DNA of 12,995 nt from Fidelibacterota bacterium (GTDB lineage: Bacteria > Fidelibacterota > Fidelibacteria > Fidelibacterales > Fidelibacteraceae), in assembly GCA_016937825.1 (NCBI GenBank), contig JAFGVT010000043.1, positions 1 through 12,995 on the forward strand, read 5' to 3'. The position numbers and the translations under genes were made by a program. The notes beneath the pieces were generated by a model that ran no database searches, was not told the origin of the DNA, and saw nothing but the letters and a program-made list of their open reading frames with translations. This document shows positions 5,468-12,995 of the stretch, in pieces. How positions within the stretch are numbered: the stretch's first letter is position 1; the number at the start of each line of letters is the position of its first letter.

Positions 5468-6752
5468 TATACGTTTCCCCCTCCATATTGCTGTGGATCA
5501 GTTCGTAATACCCTCGTCCCTTGGTATCGCAGAATACGAACATGACATCGCCCCTCAGCCCTTCATACAGCCAAATTTCATGATCCTTGGTACCCCCGCT
5601 GAAACCGGAGCGCTGGATCTCCGAGGGATACCCGTACTTGAGCAGCACCCGGCCGCGATCGCTTTTGATCCCCTTGTTCAGATAGGTATAGTTCTTTTCG
5701 GCAAAGCGGATCCGGTCCATGACCTCCAGATAGAATTCGTTGACCGGGGTACTCATATCGGGATCCCGCTTCTGCCAGAATTCCACAAAGAACTGGCGTT
5801 TCCCGGGCAATTTGTTGCTGCGGTAATTTTTTATCTCCGTCTGGTTCATCAGGGGACGGAGGAGCGCGAACAGGGAATCGAGCTTGTTCGTGTTGTAGGC
5901 ATAATATTCATCGAAGTACTGCGCCTGGATATCCGTTTCGCTGATCATATGGATGCGCTTTTTCCCGGTGACGGTCTCGCCCGAACCGGCATTGACGCGA
6001 ACCACGTAATCGTAGGTGCCCGAGGTTAGGTTCCGGACGTCCATGTAGTCGATCACGACATCGAAAGTGCCCGGCGCCGGGGTCCGGACCGCTTCATTTT
6101 CCAGGACTTTCCTGCCGTTCAGGTCCTCGATACTGCTCTGGCAGGTATAGACATCGCCTTCGTTGAGGGCATACACTTCAAAATAGGTGTAAAATATTCC
6201 GTTGAGCTTGTCGAATTCCGGATTTGCGGCAGGAACAATGTCATAGGCGCCCAGTTTGGTAAACTTGTTCCTGACGACGGTCTTGCCGACATAGGATGCG
6301 ATCTCAATATGGCTGATCGAAAGGCGCGAAAGGTCAAAGCCGGGGACGAACAGATTGTCCGTTCTCTCGGAGATGCGTCCGGAATGAAGATCGCGCGCCA
6401 TCGTATGGAGGGCGTAATTCCCGGGATCCAGGCGCAGGGGGATCAGCTCGGGAATGAATTCATTGGGCTTCAGCGAATCCCCCGCTTCGAGCACATCTTC
6501 CACGGCGACGGTTCCGCTGTGAACAAGAACCTCATCATCCTTGTAGACGTTGACCGCCACCCAATACTTGCCCCGGGAGCTGCCGTCGGGCGCTTCCCGG
6601 TGTTCCATGGCCTGCCGGGGGAGCATGAAATACAGTTCGACAAAGGGCGTACCTTCGTCGTAAAAGCTTGCGTTATCGACATAATAACGGAAATCGTTGG
6701 AAAACAAAAACGTGAATGCCGCCAGCAATACCAGGCCTGCTGTTCTTTTCAT
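5421..6752 (-). CDS. GWxTD-domain secreted protein
   Basis: This 443-residue protein is exported: residues 1-18 are a signal peptide (MKRTAGLVLLAAFTFLFS) with no lipobox cysteine. The N-terminal half looks like beta-sandwich repeats. The C-terminal GWxTD domain is recognisable from FFVEFWQKRDPDMSTPVNEF, the following MDRIRFAEKNY, and DRGRVLLKYGYPSEI. The eponymous GWxTD motif is degenerate here, reading G-I-K-S-D. The family is found mainly in Acidobacteria, Gemmatimonadetes and FCB phyla; its function is unknown. The gene starts 11 nt after the smc stop with only a weak ribosome binding site (AAGAAG), suggesting coupling to smc translation. Its end overlaps comF by 47 nt. The role in an operon with cytoplasmic smc is unexplained. 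Confidence 0.87.
   Translation of the reverse strand: MKRTAGLVLLAAFTFLFSNDFRYYVDNASFYDEGTPFVELYFMLPRQAMEHREAPDGSSRGKYWVAVNVYKDDEVLVHSGTVAVEDVLEAGDSLKPNEFIPELIPLRLDPGNYALHTMARDLHSGRISERTDNLFVPGFDLSRLSISHIEIASYVGKTVVRNKFTKLGAYDIVPAANPEFDKLNGIFYTYFEVYALNEGDVYTCQSSIEDLNGRKVLENEAVRTPAPGTFDVVIDYMDVRNLTSGTYDYVVRVNAGSGETVTGKKRIHMISETDIQAQYFDEYYAYNTNKLDSLFALLRPLMNQTEIKNYRSNKLPGKRQFFVEFWQKRDPDMSTPVNEFYLEVMDRIRFAEKNYTYLNKGIKSDRGRVLLKYGYPSEIQRSGFSGGTKDHEIWLYEGLRGDVMFVFCDTKGRGYYELIHSNMEGETYNADWKDVLQAGARDY
5477..5484 (-). promoter_or_regulatory. Ribosome binding site for comF inside the upstream gene
   Basis: GGAGGGGG on the minus strand lies 9 nt before the ATG at 5467, within the coding sequence of the GWxTD protein. 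It decides the comF start and implies reinitiation or independent initiation before upstream translation ends. Confidence 0.6.
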
Positions 6753-6763
6753 AGGCTTGCTTC

Positions 6764-9700
6764 TTATGTTAGTTGTTCGAGTTCATGGTCCTTGAACCTG
6801 ACCGACACGACGTTGGAGACCCCTTCTTCCTGCATGGTGATACCGTAAAGATAATCGCAGGCATTCATGGTCAGTTTATTGTGCGTCACGATAATGAACT
6901 GTGTTTTCTCGGTAAAATGTTCCAGGGCATGGGTGAAGCGCTTCACGTTCGTATCGTCAAGCGGCGCATCGATCTCGTCCAGGATACAGTAAGGCGAGGG
7001 TTTCACCAGATAGATGGCGAAGAGCAGGGCGATCGCCGTCAGCGCTTTTTCACCGCCGGAAAGAGCGCGCAGCGATTTCATCTGGCGTCCCTTCGGCCGG
7101 GAGAAGATCTCGACATCGGCCTCGAGCGGATCGCTGGAACCCTCAAGACGGATGTCGCATTCGCCTTCCTCAAAGAAAAGCTTGTAGGTCTTTTTATAAT
7201 TTTCCCGGATGCGTGTGAATATTTCGGTAAACTGACGCCGGGCTTCCGTATCGAGCTTGTCCAGGGTTTCGTTGATGCTGGTCTCCGCACCCACCAGGTC
7301 CTCGCGCTGTTCCTTCAGGAATCCCAGGCGGGCGGACTGTTCGTTGTATTCTTCGCGGACGGCCATGTTGATCGGACCGATCTGTTCAATGCGGCCGGTC
7401 AGCTTCTCGATCTTGTCCTGCATTTCTTCCGTGTCCATGTCCATCGGTTCATGGGGGCGTTTCAGGATATCGATGTGATAGCGATCGAAGATCCTCTCTT
7501 TCACCTGGTTTTGGCGCAGGTGAAGATCGTTGACCCGGATCTCGAGGTCCCGCAGCGTCTCAAACACATTTTCCCGCCGGCGATGCCGTTCCGAAATGGT
7601 GTCTTCAACACTCCGGATCCTGTCGCGTTTGGCGTTCAGGTCCTTGTAAATATCGTCCCGTTTAATGCGTTCCTTTTCCCGGCCGCTGCGCAGGACGTCC
7701 AGGGTTTCCCGGAGCGCCGCCATGGTCGTTTCGCCTTCGGCGATCAGCAGATCGAGATCGGCGGTCTGCGCTTCGATCTCCTCCAGGCGCCTGTTCATTT
7801 CGTCGATCGCCGCACAGGCGTTCTTATATTGAAAATTCACGTTGTCTTTTTCTTTTTCGCGCGCGATCAGGGTCACCCGCAGATCCTGAAGCGCGGCGTT
7901 CAGGGTGTCGCGCTTTTTACTGATCTCTTCAAATTCGGCGCGGAACCGTTCAAGATCACTGCGCATTTTCGCTTCCGCGGACGTTGCGCTCTGTGTCTCG
8001 TCGTCCGCAGCGGCGGACCGGCGGTCGATCTCAAGAATGCGCTGGGCGTACTCATCGACTTTTCGGTCGATCTCATCCATGCTGTCGTGCTGATGCTCCA
8101 CCGCATAGGAGAGGGCGCTCATTTTTTTCTCCAGCTCCAGGCGTTCCTGCATCAGGACTCTGGAACGGCGGGACAGTTCCCCGACTTCCTTGATCGCGGT
8201 TTGGCGTTCCTGCTCGCGTTTTTCCAGTTCGGCCTTGCCGGCATCCAGATCTGTCCCGAGCTTTTCCGCTTCGTGGTCGAGGGTGTTGATCTTATCCTGG
8301 CGGCCGATGATCTGCTGGCTCTCTCCGGAATACTTCCCGCCCTTGATCATGGCGCGCGCATCCATGTAATCCCCGTCCGGGGTCACATAACGGAACCTGC
8401 CGTCCCGCAGCGCTTCTTCCGAAAGGCTGCGTATGGATTCCACGATCAGGACGTTGCCCAGAAAATAATCGATCAGGATCTTATTGTCGTCGTTCGCATG
8501 CACCACGTCCATGGCGGAAGCGATGATGTTCTTATCGTGAAAAGGGTTAGCCAGGGGGGGGTTGACGCGTTTTCTCATGATATCCAGCGGCGCAATGCTT
8601 ACCCGGCCCCGCTTGGTGCGTTTCAGGTCCTCGATGACGTCCATCGCGTCGTCCCGGGTTTCCGCCACAAGGTATTTTGCGGCATTCCCCAGGGCGATCT
8701 CGATCGCGGTGGCGTAGTCGGCATCCACGGTCAGCAGGTCCGCCACGGTCCCGCGAATCCCGGGATGCTTCAAGGTCTTCATGACATATTTGACGCCCGG
8801 GTTGTATCCCTCGAGGGATTCGACCAGTTCGCGGTAGAAGGCGGCTTCATTCCGGTTCCGCTCCCACGCCGTCTGACGGTGGACGAGTTCCTGGTTCAGG
8901 TCCCGGATGGCGGCATCCAGCCTGCGCCGGGCTTCCTCGGCGCTATCGACGCGCTCGTTAACGCCGCTGAGCTCTTTCTCTTTTTCGGCCAGTTCTTTTT
9001 TCAGCGACCCGACCTGATCTTTCTGGGTATCGGAACGCAGAAGGAGTTCCTCCCGGCGTTTCAGCTCGTCGTCCTGAAAACGCACGTATTGTTTGCGCTG
9101 ATCTCTCAGGCGCAGGATCTGCTGCTGGATCTCCGCAAGCCGGTTCTGGCTCTCGCGCAGGTCCTGGCGCAAATCGTCCAGTTTTGATACGGCATTTTGG
9201 AAATGGGTGTTGACGATCTCATATTCCGCGCGGGCGGTCTCGAGTTCCGCGCGCAGACGGATCAGTTCGGGATCCTCTTCCCCCAGCTGCGTGGAGAGGG
9301 TCTCTTTCAGTTCGATATTGGTCTTCAGCCGCGACGCCGCGTGTTCCTTTTCCGCCAGAAGGCGTTCCTTGTTTCGCTGCGCGTTGGCGATCTTTTCCTG
9401 CCAGACCAGCCTTTTCGAGGACTCGGCATTGATCTTTTCGTTCATGTCCTGCAGAACGTCGTTGACCTCCTGCATGCGTGCCTCGACCCCGGCGAGTTCC
9501 TTCTTATAACTGTCCAGCATCGCTTCTTCAATGCTCAGCTGCTTTCCGGATTCTTCATTCTGCAGCTGGTTGTTGGACAGCTGTTTTTCAAGCGGGGCGA
9601 TCGTTTCTTCGTACTCGTTCCACTTTGCCTGCGCCAGGGTGATCTCGAGCTTTTTCAGTTCCTCGGCGTAGCCCTCGTATTTTTCGTACCTTCCGAGCTG

Positions 9701-10321
9701 GCGTTTCAGGCCCCGTACGGAATTGTCGATCTCAAAAATAATGTCTTCCAGGCGCGCCAGGTCCTCTTTGGTCGCCTCCAGCTTGCGCTGGGCGCTTTTT
9801 TTCTGGGATTTGTATTTATTGATCCCCGCGGCTTCCTCGAAAAGGAGCTTGCGCTGGGACTTGTCTTCATTGAGGATCTCTTCGACCATCTTCAGTTCGA
9901 TCACGGAATACGCGCTGCTGTTCATGCCCGTGTCGACGAAAAGGTTCGTGACGTCCTTCAGGCGGACGGGGACTTCGTTCAGGAGGTATTCGCTGCTGCC
10001 GTCGCGATAGAGGCGGCGTCCCAGCTGGACGTCGGTATAGGCGACACCGAGCTGCCCGTCGTCATTGTGAATGGTCAGCGTCACTTCGGCGAAATTAAGG
10101 GGCTTGCGGTTCTTGGAACCGGAGAAGATCACGTCCGTCATCTGTTCGGACCGGAGCAAATGGGTCTTCTGCTCGCCCGTTACCCAGCGGATCGCATCGA
10201 CAATGTTGCTCTTGCCGCATCCGTTCGGACCGATCACGGCCGTAACGCCTTGCCCGAACTGCAGAACGGTTTTCGTTGCAAAGGACTTAAACCCGACAAT
10301 TTCCAGTTTTGATATATACAT
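6764..10321 (-). CDS. smc: Chromosome segregation protein SMC
   Basis: This full-length SMC ATPase has 1185 residues, the usual size. The N-terminal head begins MYISKLEIVGFKSF and has a Walker A motif, GPNGCGKS, at 31-38. Two long coiled-coil arms (about 170-500 and 670-1020) flank a hinge domain (about 505-665, with HPGIRGTVADLL near its start). The C-terminal head carries the ABC signature LSGGEK (1087-1092), Walker B CILDE (1112-1116, catalytic Glu1116) and the switch histidine His1147 in THNK. SMC dimers, usually with ScpA and ScpB (not seen here), organise and help segregate the chromosome. The ATG has an AGGA directly against it and GAAG 5 nt upstream, a poor ribosome binding site. It heads an apparent operon with the GWxTD gene and comF. 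Confidence 0.97.
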   Translation of the reverse strand: MYISKLEIVGFKSFATKTVLQFGQGVTAVIGPNGCGKSNIVDAIRWVTGEQKTHLLRSEQMTDVIFSGSKNRKPLNFAEVTLTIHNDDGQLGVAYTDVQLGRRLYRDGSSEYLLNEVPVRLKDVTNLFVDTGMNSSAYSVIELKMVEEILNEDKSQRKLLFEEAAGINKYKSQKKSAQRKLEATKEDLARLEDIIFEIDNSVRGLKRQLGRYEKYEGYAEELKKLEITLAQAKWNEYEETIAPLEKQLSNNQLQNEESGKQLSIEEAMLDSYKKELAGVEARMQEVNDVLQDMNEKINAESSKRLVWQEKIANAQRNKERLLAEKEHAASRLKTNIELKETLSTQLGEEDPELIRLRAELETARAEYEIVNTHFQNAVSKLDDLRQDLRESQNRLAEIQQQILRLRDQRKQYVRFQDDELKRREELLLRSDTQKDQVGSLKKELAEKEKELSGVNERVDSAEEARRRLDAAIRDLNQELVHRQTAWERNRNEAAFYRELVESLEGYNPGVKYVMKTLKHPGIRGTVADLLTVDADYATAIEIALGNAAKYLVAETRDDAMDVIEDLKRTKRGRVSIAPLDIMRKRVNPPLANPFHDKNIIASAMDVVHANDDNKILIDYFLGNVLIVESIRSLSEEALRDGRFRYVTPDGDYMDARAMIKGGKYSGESQQIIGRQDKINTLDHEAEKLGTDLDAGKAELEKREQERQTAIKEVGELSRRSRVLMQERLELEKKMSALSYAVEHQHDSMDEIDRKVDEYAQRILEIDRRSAAADDETQSATSAEAKMRSDLERFRAEFEEISKKRDTLNAALQDLRVTLIAREKEKDNVNFQYKNACAAIDEMNRRLEEIEAQTADLDLLIAEGETTMAALRETLDVLRSGREKERIKRDDIYKDLNAKRDRIRSVEDTISERHRRRENVFETLRDLEIRVNDLHLRQNQVKERIFDRYHIDILKRPHEPMDMDTEEMQDKIEKLTGRIEQIGPINMAVREEYNEQSARLGFLKEQREDLVGAETSINETLDKLDTEARRQFTEIFTRIRENYKKTYKLFFEEGECDIRLEGSSDPLEADVEIFSRPKGRQMKSLRALSGGEKALTAIALLFAIYLVKPSPYCILDEIDAPLDDTNVKRFTHALEHFTEKTQFIIVTHNKLTMNACDYLYGITMQEEGVSNVVSVRFKDHELEQLT

Positions 10322-10345
10322 TCCTGCTTCGTAATAAAACGGTGT

Positions 10346-10373
10346 AATTTAAGCTTTCATGCGCACGTTTCAA
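10346..10373 (-). promoter_or_regulatory. Putative smc promoter
   Basis: On the minus strand TTGAAA (10373-10368, 5/6 consensus) and TAAATT (10351-10346) are 16 nt apart. Transcription would start near 10339, leaving a leader of about 18 nt before the ATG. The same -10 sequence is proposed for tRNA-Asn. Confidence 0.5.
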
Positions 10374-10483
10374 ATAAAAATGAGCCCGGGAGACAAGGTT
10401 TAAGGCTTCGGTCGGCGGGAACCGGGAACGCAGACCTCAGGATGATACACAAAGGACCCCCGCAGGGCCTCCCCATCCCCGTC

Positions 10484-10538
10484 ATAACACCCTGTTTCTC
10501 CAATTATCAATTGTCCTTTGTCAATTATCAGGTGTTAT
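10484..10538. repeat. AT-rich element bounded by inverted repeats at the 3' end of the HIT gene
   Basis: ATAACACC (10484-10491) and GGTGTTAT (10531-10538) are perfect inverted repeats, extending by CTG/CA with one bulge. Between them is an AT-rich core with the 8-mer CAATTATC twice (10501-10508 and 10522-10529, a 21-nt period), the second preceded by T and the first joined to CAATTG. The right arm includes the HIT stop codon. It could be a hairpin at the mRNA 3' end or a copy of a dispersed intergenic repeat. There is no T-run, so it is not a standard terminator. Confidence 0.5.
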
Positions 10539-10876
10539 CCCGCCGGCCAAGAGAATTTCCGTCCGCCCATCAGGTGAAGGTGAACGTGTTCGACCTCCTG
10601 CCCGGCGTCGGGACCGTTGTTGAAGACCAGGCGATAGCCGTGTTTCATCCCCAGTCCTTCGGCGATGCGTTTTGCGGCGACGATCACCTTTCCCATCAGC
10701 AGGGCATCCTCGGGATCCAGGGTCTCTATCCGCGGAACATGTTTCCGGGGGATGACCAGGATATGCTCCGGCGCCTGAGGGTTCAGGTCCCGGAAAGCGA
10801 TGACAAAATCATCTTCGTATACGATGGTCGCCGGGATCTCTTTTTCAACGATCCTGCAAAATATGCAATTCTCCAT
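10535..10876 (-). CDS. HIT-family (histidine triad) nucleotide-binding protein
   Basis: This 113-residue protein is the size of Hint-type HIT proteins, which hydrolyse purine nucleoside phosphoramidates and related AMP conjugates. The catalytic triad motif is HVHLHLM with His97, His99 and His101, the middle acting as nucleophile in the family. CIFCRIVEKEIP near the N-terminus carries Cys4 and Cys7, the zinc-binding pair seen in many members. FRDLNPQAPEHILVIPRKHV is the conserved core. The ATG at 10876 is preceded at 5 nt by AAGGAG; an in-frame start at 10978 lies inside folC and is rejected. It follows folC by 23 nt and is the last gene of the murI-folC operon. Confidence 0.93.
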   Translation of the reverse strand: MENCIFCRIVEKEIPATIVYEDDFVIAFRDLNPQAPEHILVIPRKHVPRIETLDPEDALLMGKVIVAAKRIAEGLGMKHGYRLVFNNGPDAGQEVEHVHLHLMGGRKFSWPAG

Positions 10877-10899
10877 AAGCACTCCTTTTCCAAACCGGT

Positions 10900-12156
10900 T
10901 CAGGCGACCGGCTTTTTCTGTCTGTTGCTGTTCCAGCCGTACACCTCTTCGGCAATGTAGTGACTGCCCAGGATGCACAATACGGCATCGTCCGGGAGTT
11001 CCGCAGCGGCGCGCGTGCAGGCTTCCGTAACGGTGGCGGCGGTCTTCAGGCGCGGGAATACGTTCCTGAAATGACGCAGGTCCTCTTCATCGATACTCCG
11101 GTGGGAGCGCACGGGCGAGATCCATATCTTGTCCGTGAAACCGAAGAGGATCTTCACGATCTCTTCGGGATGCTTGTCTTTCAGGACCCCCAGCACCACG
11201 TAATATTTTTTTTCGGGATACATTTCGGCCGCGGTTTCGCAGAAAGCCCGGATGCCTTCCGGGTTGTGCGCGACGTCGTAGATCACATCCGGCCGGGTCC
11301 CGAGATGTTCAAATCGCCCCTTCCAGACAACGGAAGCAAAGCCAGCTTCCACTTCATCCCGGCTCAGAGGCCGGCCGAGAAAATGCTCCGCCGCCGCGAC
11401 CGCCAGGGCAATATTCGCCAGCTGATGCCGGCCGGGCAGGGAGATCAGAAAGCTTCCGCCGAAACGCTTCATGCCGAAGCGCATCCCTTCGGGCAGAAGC
11501 CGGACATCGGAGAAGACCGCTTCGGGGTCAATGACGTTCAGACGATCCGTATGCCGTTTCAGGACCCCGGTCACGCCGGGTTCCTGCGGACAGGTAATGA
11601 CCGGAACGCCTTGTTTTATTATTCCCGCTTTTTCTGCGGCGATCAGGGGAAGCGTCTCCCCGAGGATCTCGGTATGATCGTAGCCGATGCGGGTGATGAC
11701 GGAGATCTCCGGGATGATCACGCTGGTCGCGTCGAGCCGTCCGCCGAGCCCGGTCTCGATCACGGCGGCATCCGCCTGACGGTCCCGGAAATAACAGAAT
11801 CCGAGCGCGGTCGTCACTTCAAAGAAGGACGCGGCCGTCTCTTTCAGGACCGGGTCCCACCTCTTGAGAAAGCGCTGAACGTAGAGGTCCGGGACCGCAT
11901 CACCGTTCACGGTAATGCGTTCGTTGAATCGGACCAGATGCGGCGAGGTGAACCGGCCGGTTGTCAGACCCGCGGCCTCGAGCAGGGAAGCCGTGACCGC
12001 GGTGACGGTCCCCTTTCCGTTCGTGCCGGCGACGTGAACGGAGCGGAATGCCCGTTCCGGATGGTCCATGTGTACCATCAGCGCTTCCGAGCGCTCCCGG
12101 CCGAGCTTCATGTTCCCGCTCAGTTTTCTGTAGAGGTCCGACAGGTAGTCTTGCAT
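10900..12156 (-). CDS. folC: Bifunctional folylpolyglutamate synthase/dihydrofolate synthase
   Basis: This 418-residue Mur-ligase-family enzyme is the usual FolC length. It adds glutamate to dihydropteroate and/or to tetrahydrofolate in the cytoplasm, using ATP. The P-loop is GTNGKGT (44-50). The family motif TSPHLVRFNERI follows (about 69-80), then FFEVTTALGF, ETGLGGRLDATS and the AAEKAGIIK segment containing the likely carboxylated lysine. The C-terminal domain carries YDVAHNPEGIRAF, the counterpart of the DGAHNP motif. Its ATG shares one base with the murI stop (TGATG), and no clear ribosome binding site is seen, so translation is probably coupled to murI. Whether it has both activities cannot be told from sequence. 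Confidence 0.94.
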   Translation of the reverse strand: MQDYLSDLYRKLSGNMKLGRERSEALMVHMDHPERAFRSVHVAGTNGKGTVTAVTASLLEAAGLTTGRFTSPHLVRFNERITVNGDAVPDLYVQRFLKRWDPVLKETAASFFEVTTALGFCYFRDRQADAAVIETGLGGRLDATSVIIPEISVITRIGYDHTEILGETLPLIAAEKAGIIKQGVPVITCPQEPGVTGVLKRHTDRLNVIDPEAVFSDVRLLPEGMRFGMKRFGGSFLISLPGRHQLANIALAVAAAEHFLGRPLSRDEVEAGFASVVWKGRFEHLGTRPDVIYDVAHNPEGIRAFCETAAEMYPEKKYYVVLGVLKDKHPEEIVKILFGFTDKIWISPVRSHRSIDEEDLRHFRNVFPRLKTAATVTEACTRAAAELPDDAVLCILGSHYIAEEVYGWNSNRQKKPVA

Positions 12157-12980
12157 CAGCGTAGTTCTATGTGTTCCCCGTGCAGGGATTTACCGAAAAA
12201 TATTGCCGTGTTCTCGTCAAAGAGTTCCACCGAACCGGTGGTCAGGACGCGCGCGCTGCCGTCACGCTTGCAGCGGGATGCGATCTCGGGATGCCGCTGC
12301 AGGTAATCGTCGAGACGTTCCGCCACCAAAGGACCCTGGTCCAGCAGCGTGATATGCGGGGGGATGAATCGGCGGATCAGTGGCAGTAAAAGGGGGTAAT
12401 GCGTGCAGGCAAGAATGATCGTATCGATCCCGGGATCCCGGGCCAGCAGGGCTTCCGCATGCCGGCGGACGAAATATTCCGCCGCGGGTGTGCCGGTCTC
12501 GTTGTTCTCGACCAGCGGCACCCACATGGGGCAGGCCTCCTGATGCAGAACCGCCTGCGGGTATAATTTTTCAAGTTCGAGTACATAGGAATCGGAGCGG
12601 ACCGTTCCGGGCGTTCCGAAGAGGCCGATCCTGCCGGTTTTGCTGATCTTCCCGACGGCTTCCACGCTCGGCCGGATGACGCCCAGGACGCGCCGGTCGG
12701 GGTAATCCCGGACGAGGTCTTTCTGCTGGATGGTCCTCAGCGCCTTCGCCGACGCGGTATTGCAGGCCAGGATCACCAGCGGACAGCCCGCATCCAGCAA
12801 GGCCGCAACGCCCTGCCGCGTATACTGATAGATCGTTTCAAAGGAACGCGTCCCGTAGGGCGTGCGGGCGGTGTCGCCAAGGTAGAGATAGTCGTTTTGT
12901 GGCAGACGCTCCCGGATATCGTGGAACACCGTCAATCCGCCGAGACCGCTGTCAAAAATGCCGATGGGACCCTGTTTCAT
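12156..12980 (-). CDS. murI: Glutamate racemase
   Basis: This 274-residue cytoplasmic racemase converts L-glutamate to D-glutamate for peptidoglycan precursors. The family landmarks are all present: IGIFDSGLGGLTV (about 6-18), YLGDTARTPYG (33-43), the first catalytic cysteine in ACNTAS (Cys73), GLFGTPGTVRS, and the second catalytic cysteine in ACTHYPLL (Cys192). The length is typical. GAAGG lies 5 nt before the ATG at 12980, only 15 nt from the window edge, so the promoter or an upstream operon gene is not visible. It is the first visible gene of murI-folC-HIT, with folC starting on its stop codon. Confidence 0.96.
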   Translation of the reverse strand: MKQGPIGIFDSGLGGLTVFHDIRERLPQNDYLYLGDTARTPYGTRSFETIYQYTRQGVAALLDAGCPLVILACNTASAKALRTIQQKDLVRDYPDRRVLGVIRPSVEAVGKISKTGRIGLFGTPGTVRSDSYVLELEKLYPQAVLHQEACPMWVPLVENNETGTPAAEYFVRRHAEALLARDPGIDTIILACTHYPLLLPLIRRFIPPHITLLDQGPLVAERLDDYLQRHPEIASRCKRDGSARVLTTGSVELFDENTAIFFGKSLHGEHIELR

Positions 12981-12995
12981 ATTAACCTTCTTTAT

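Noticed and set aside
6773..9187. 804-codon open frame on the plus strand opposite smc
   Set aside because: It is antisense to an unmistakable SMC protein. Its translation has no recognisable domain and a strange composition, and biased third-position use in GC-rich genes commonly opens such frames.
9197..10312. 371-codon plus-strand open frame opposite the smc N-terminus
   Set aside because: Shadow of smc for the same reason; it is phenylalanine- and glutamine-rich antisense of coiled-coil codons.
10441..10483. GC-rich stretch with a weak GGACCCCC/GGGCC pairing considered as a terminator for HIT or a structured RNA
   Set aside because: Pairing is imperfect and no T-run follows on the minus strand.
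10960..12306. 448-codon plus-strand open frame opposite folC and murI
   Set aside because: Antisense to two clear enzymes with intact catalytic motifs, and the translation resembles no family.
12429..12442. 14-bp perfect palindrome CCCGGGATCCCGGG
   Set aside because: It is inside murI and is explained by the codons for R-D-P-G-I; no site function is suggested.
1..12995. CRISPR arrays, insertion sequences, attachment sites and riboswitches
   Set aside because: I saw no regularly spaced repeats, transposase or integrase genes, duplicated tRNA ends or recognisable riboswitch cores.

Overview
The window is chromosomal, moderately GC-rich and gene-dense. It looks like a Gram-negative-type bacterium of the FCB superphylum or a neighbour (for example Marinimicrobia, KSB1 or Cloacimonadota relatives). 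The evidence is a GWxTD-domain secreted protein, a family known mainly from those phyla and Acidobacteria; two lipoprotein-type signal peptides; and a tRNA gene with no encoded CCA end. The phylum call is an inference from gene content and could be wrong. I see no insertion sequence, phage gene, CRISPR array or rRNA.

Left third, plus strand. A lipoprotein serine hydrolase of the beta-lactamase fold (73-1278) is followed after 4 nt by a 76-residue membrane protein (1283-1513). The nucleoside-recognition membrane pair spmA-spmB comes next (1676-2957, overlapping by 14 nt), with its own promoter-like sequence and a hairpin terminator at 2985-3014. That terminator also serves a small minus-strand operon: a 269-residue lipoprotein with a glycine-rich C-terminus (3209-4018) followed by a 57-residue membrane protein (3027-3200). 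Upstream of this operon, 4019-4334 holds a promoter, a possible 26-codon leader ORF and a perfect CRP/FNR-type palindrome. This is the least familiar part of the window and the best place to look for something new.

Centre. tRNA-Asn(GTT) (4335-4406) has its own promoter and strong terminator. A PspC-domain protein (4563-4766) follows, also with its own promoter, and its 3' end overlaps that of the convergent comF-like gene.

Right two thirds, minus strand. One likely operon reads smc (6764-10321), a GWxTD-domain protein (5421-6752), then a ComF-family phosphoribosyltransferase (4760-5467). A second reads murI (12156-12980), folC (10900-12156), then a HIT-family protein (10535-10876), with stop/start overlap or short gaps. 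These are housekeeping functions: chromosome organisation, D-glutamate supply for peptidoglycan, folate polyglutamylation and nucleotide hydrolysis. The 213-nt gap between the two operons holds a promoter for smc and an AT-rich element bounded by inverted repeats.

Most of the window is ordinary. The second-look items are regulatory DNA and small or unassigned proteins. I did not find a clear novel multi-gene defence or metabolic system.
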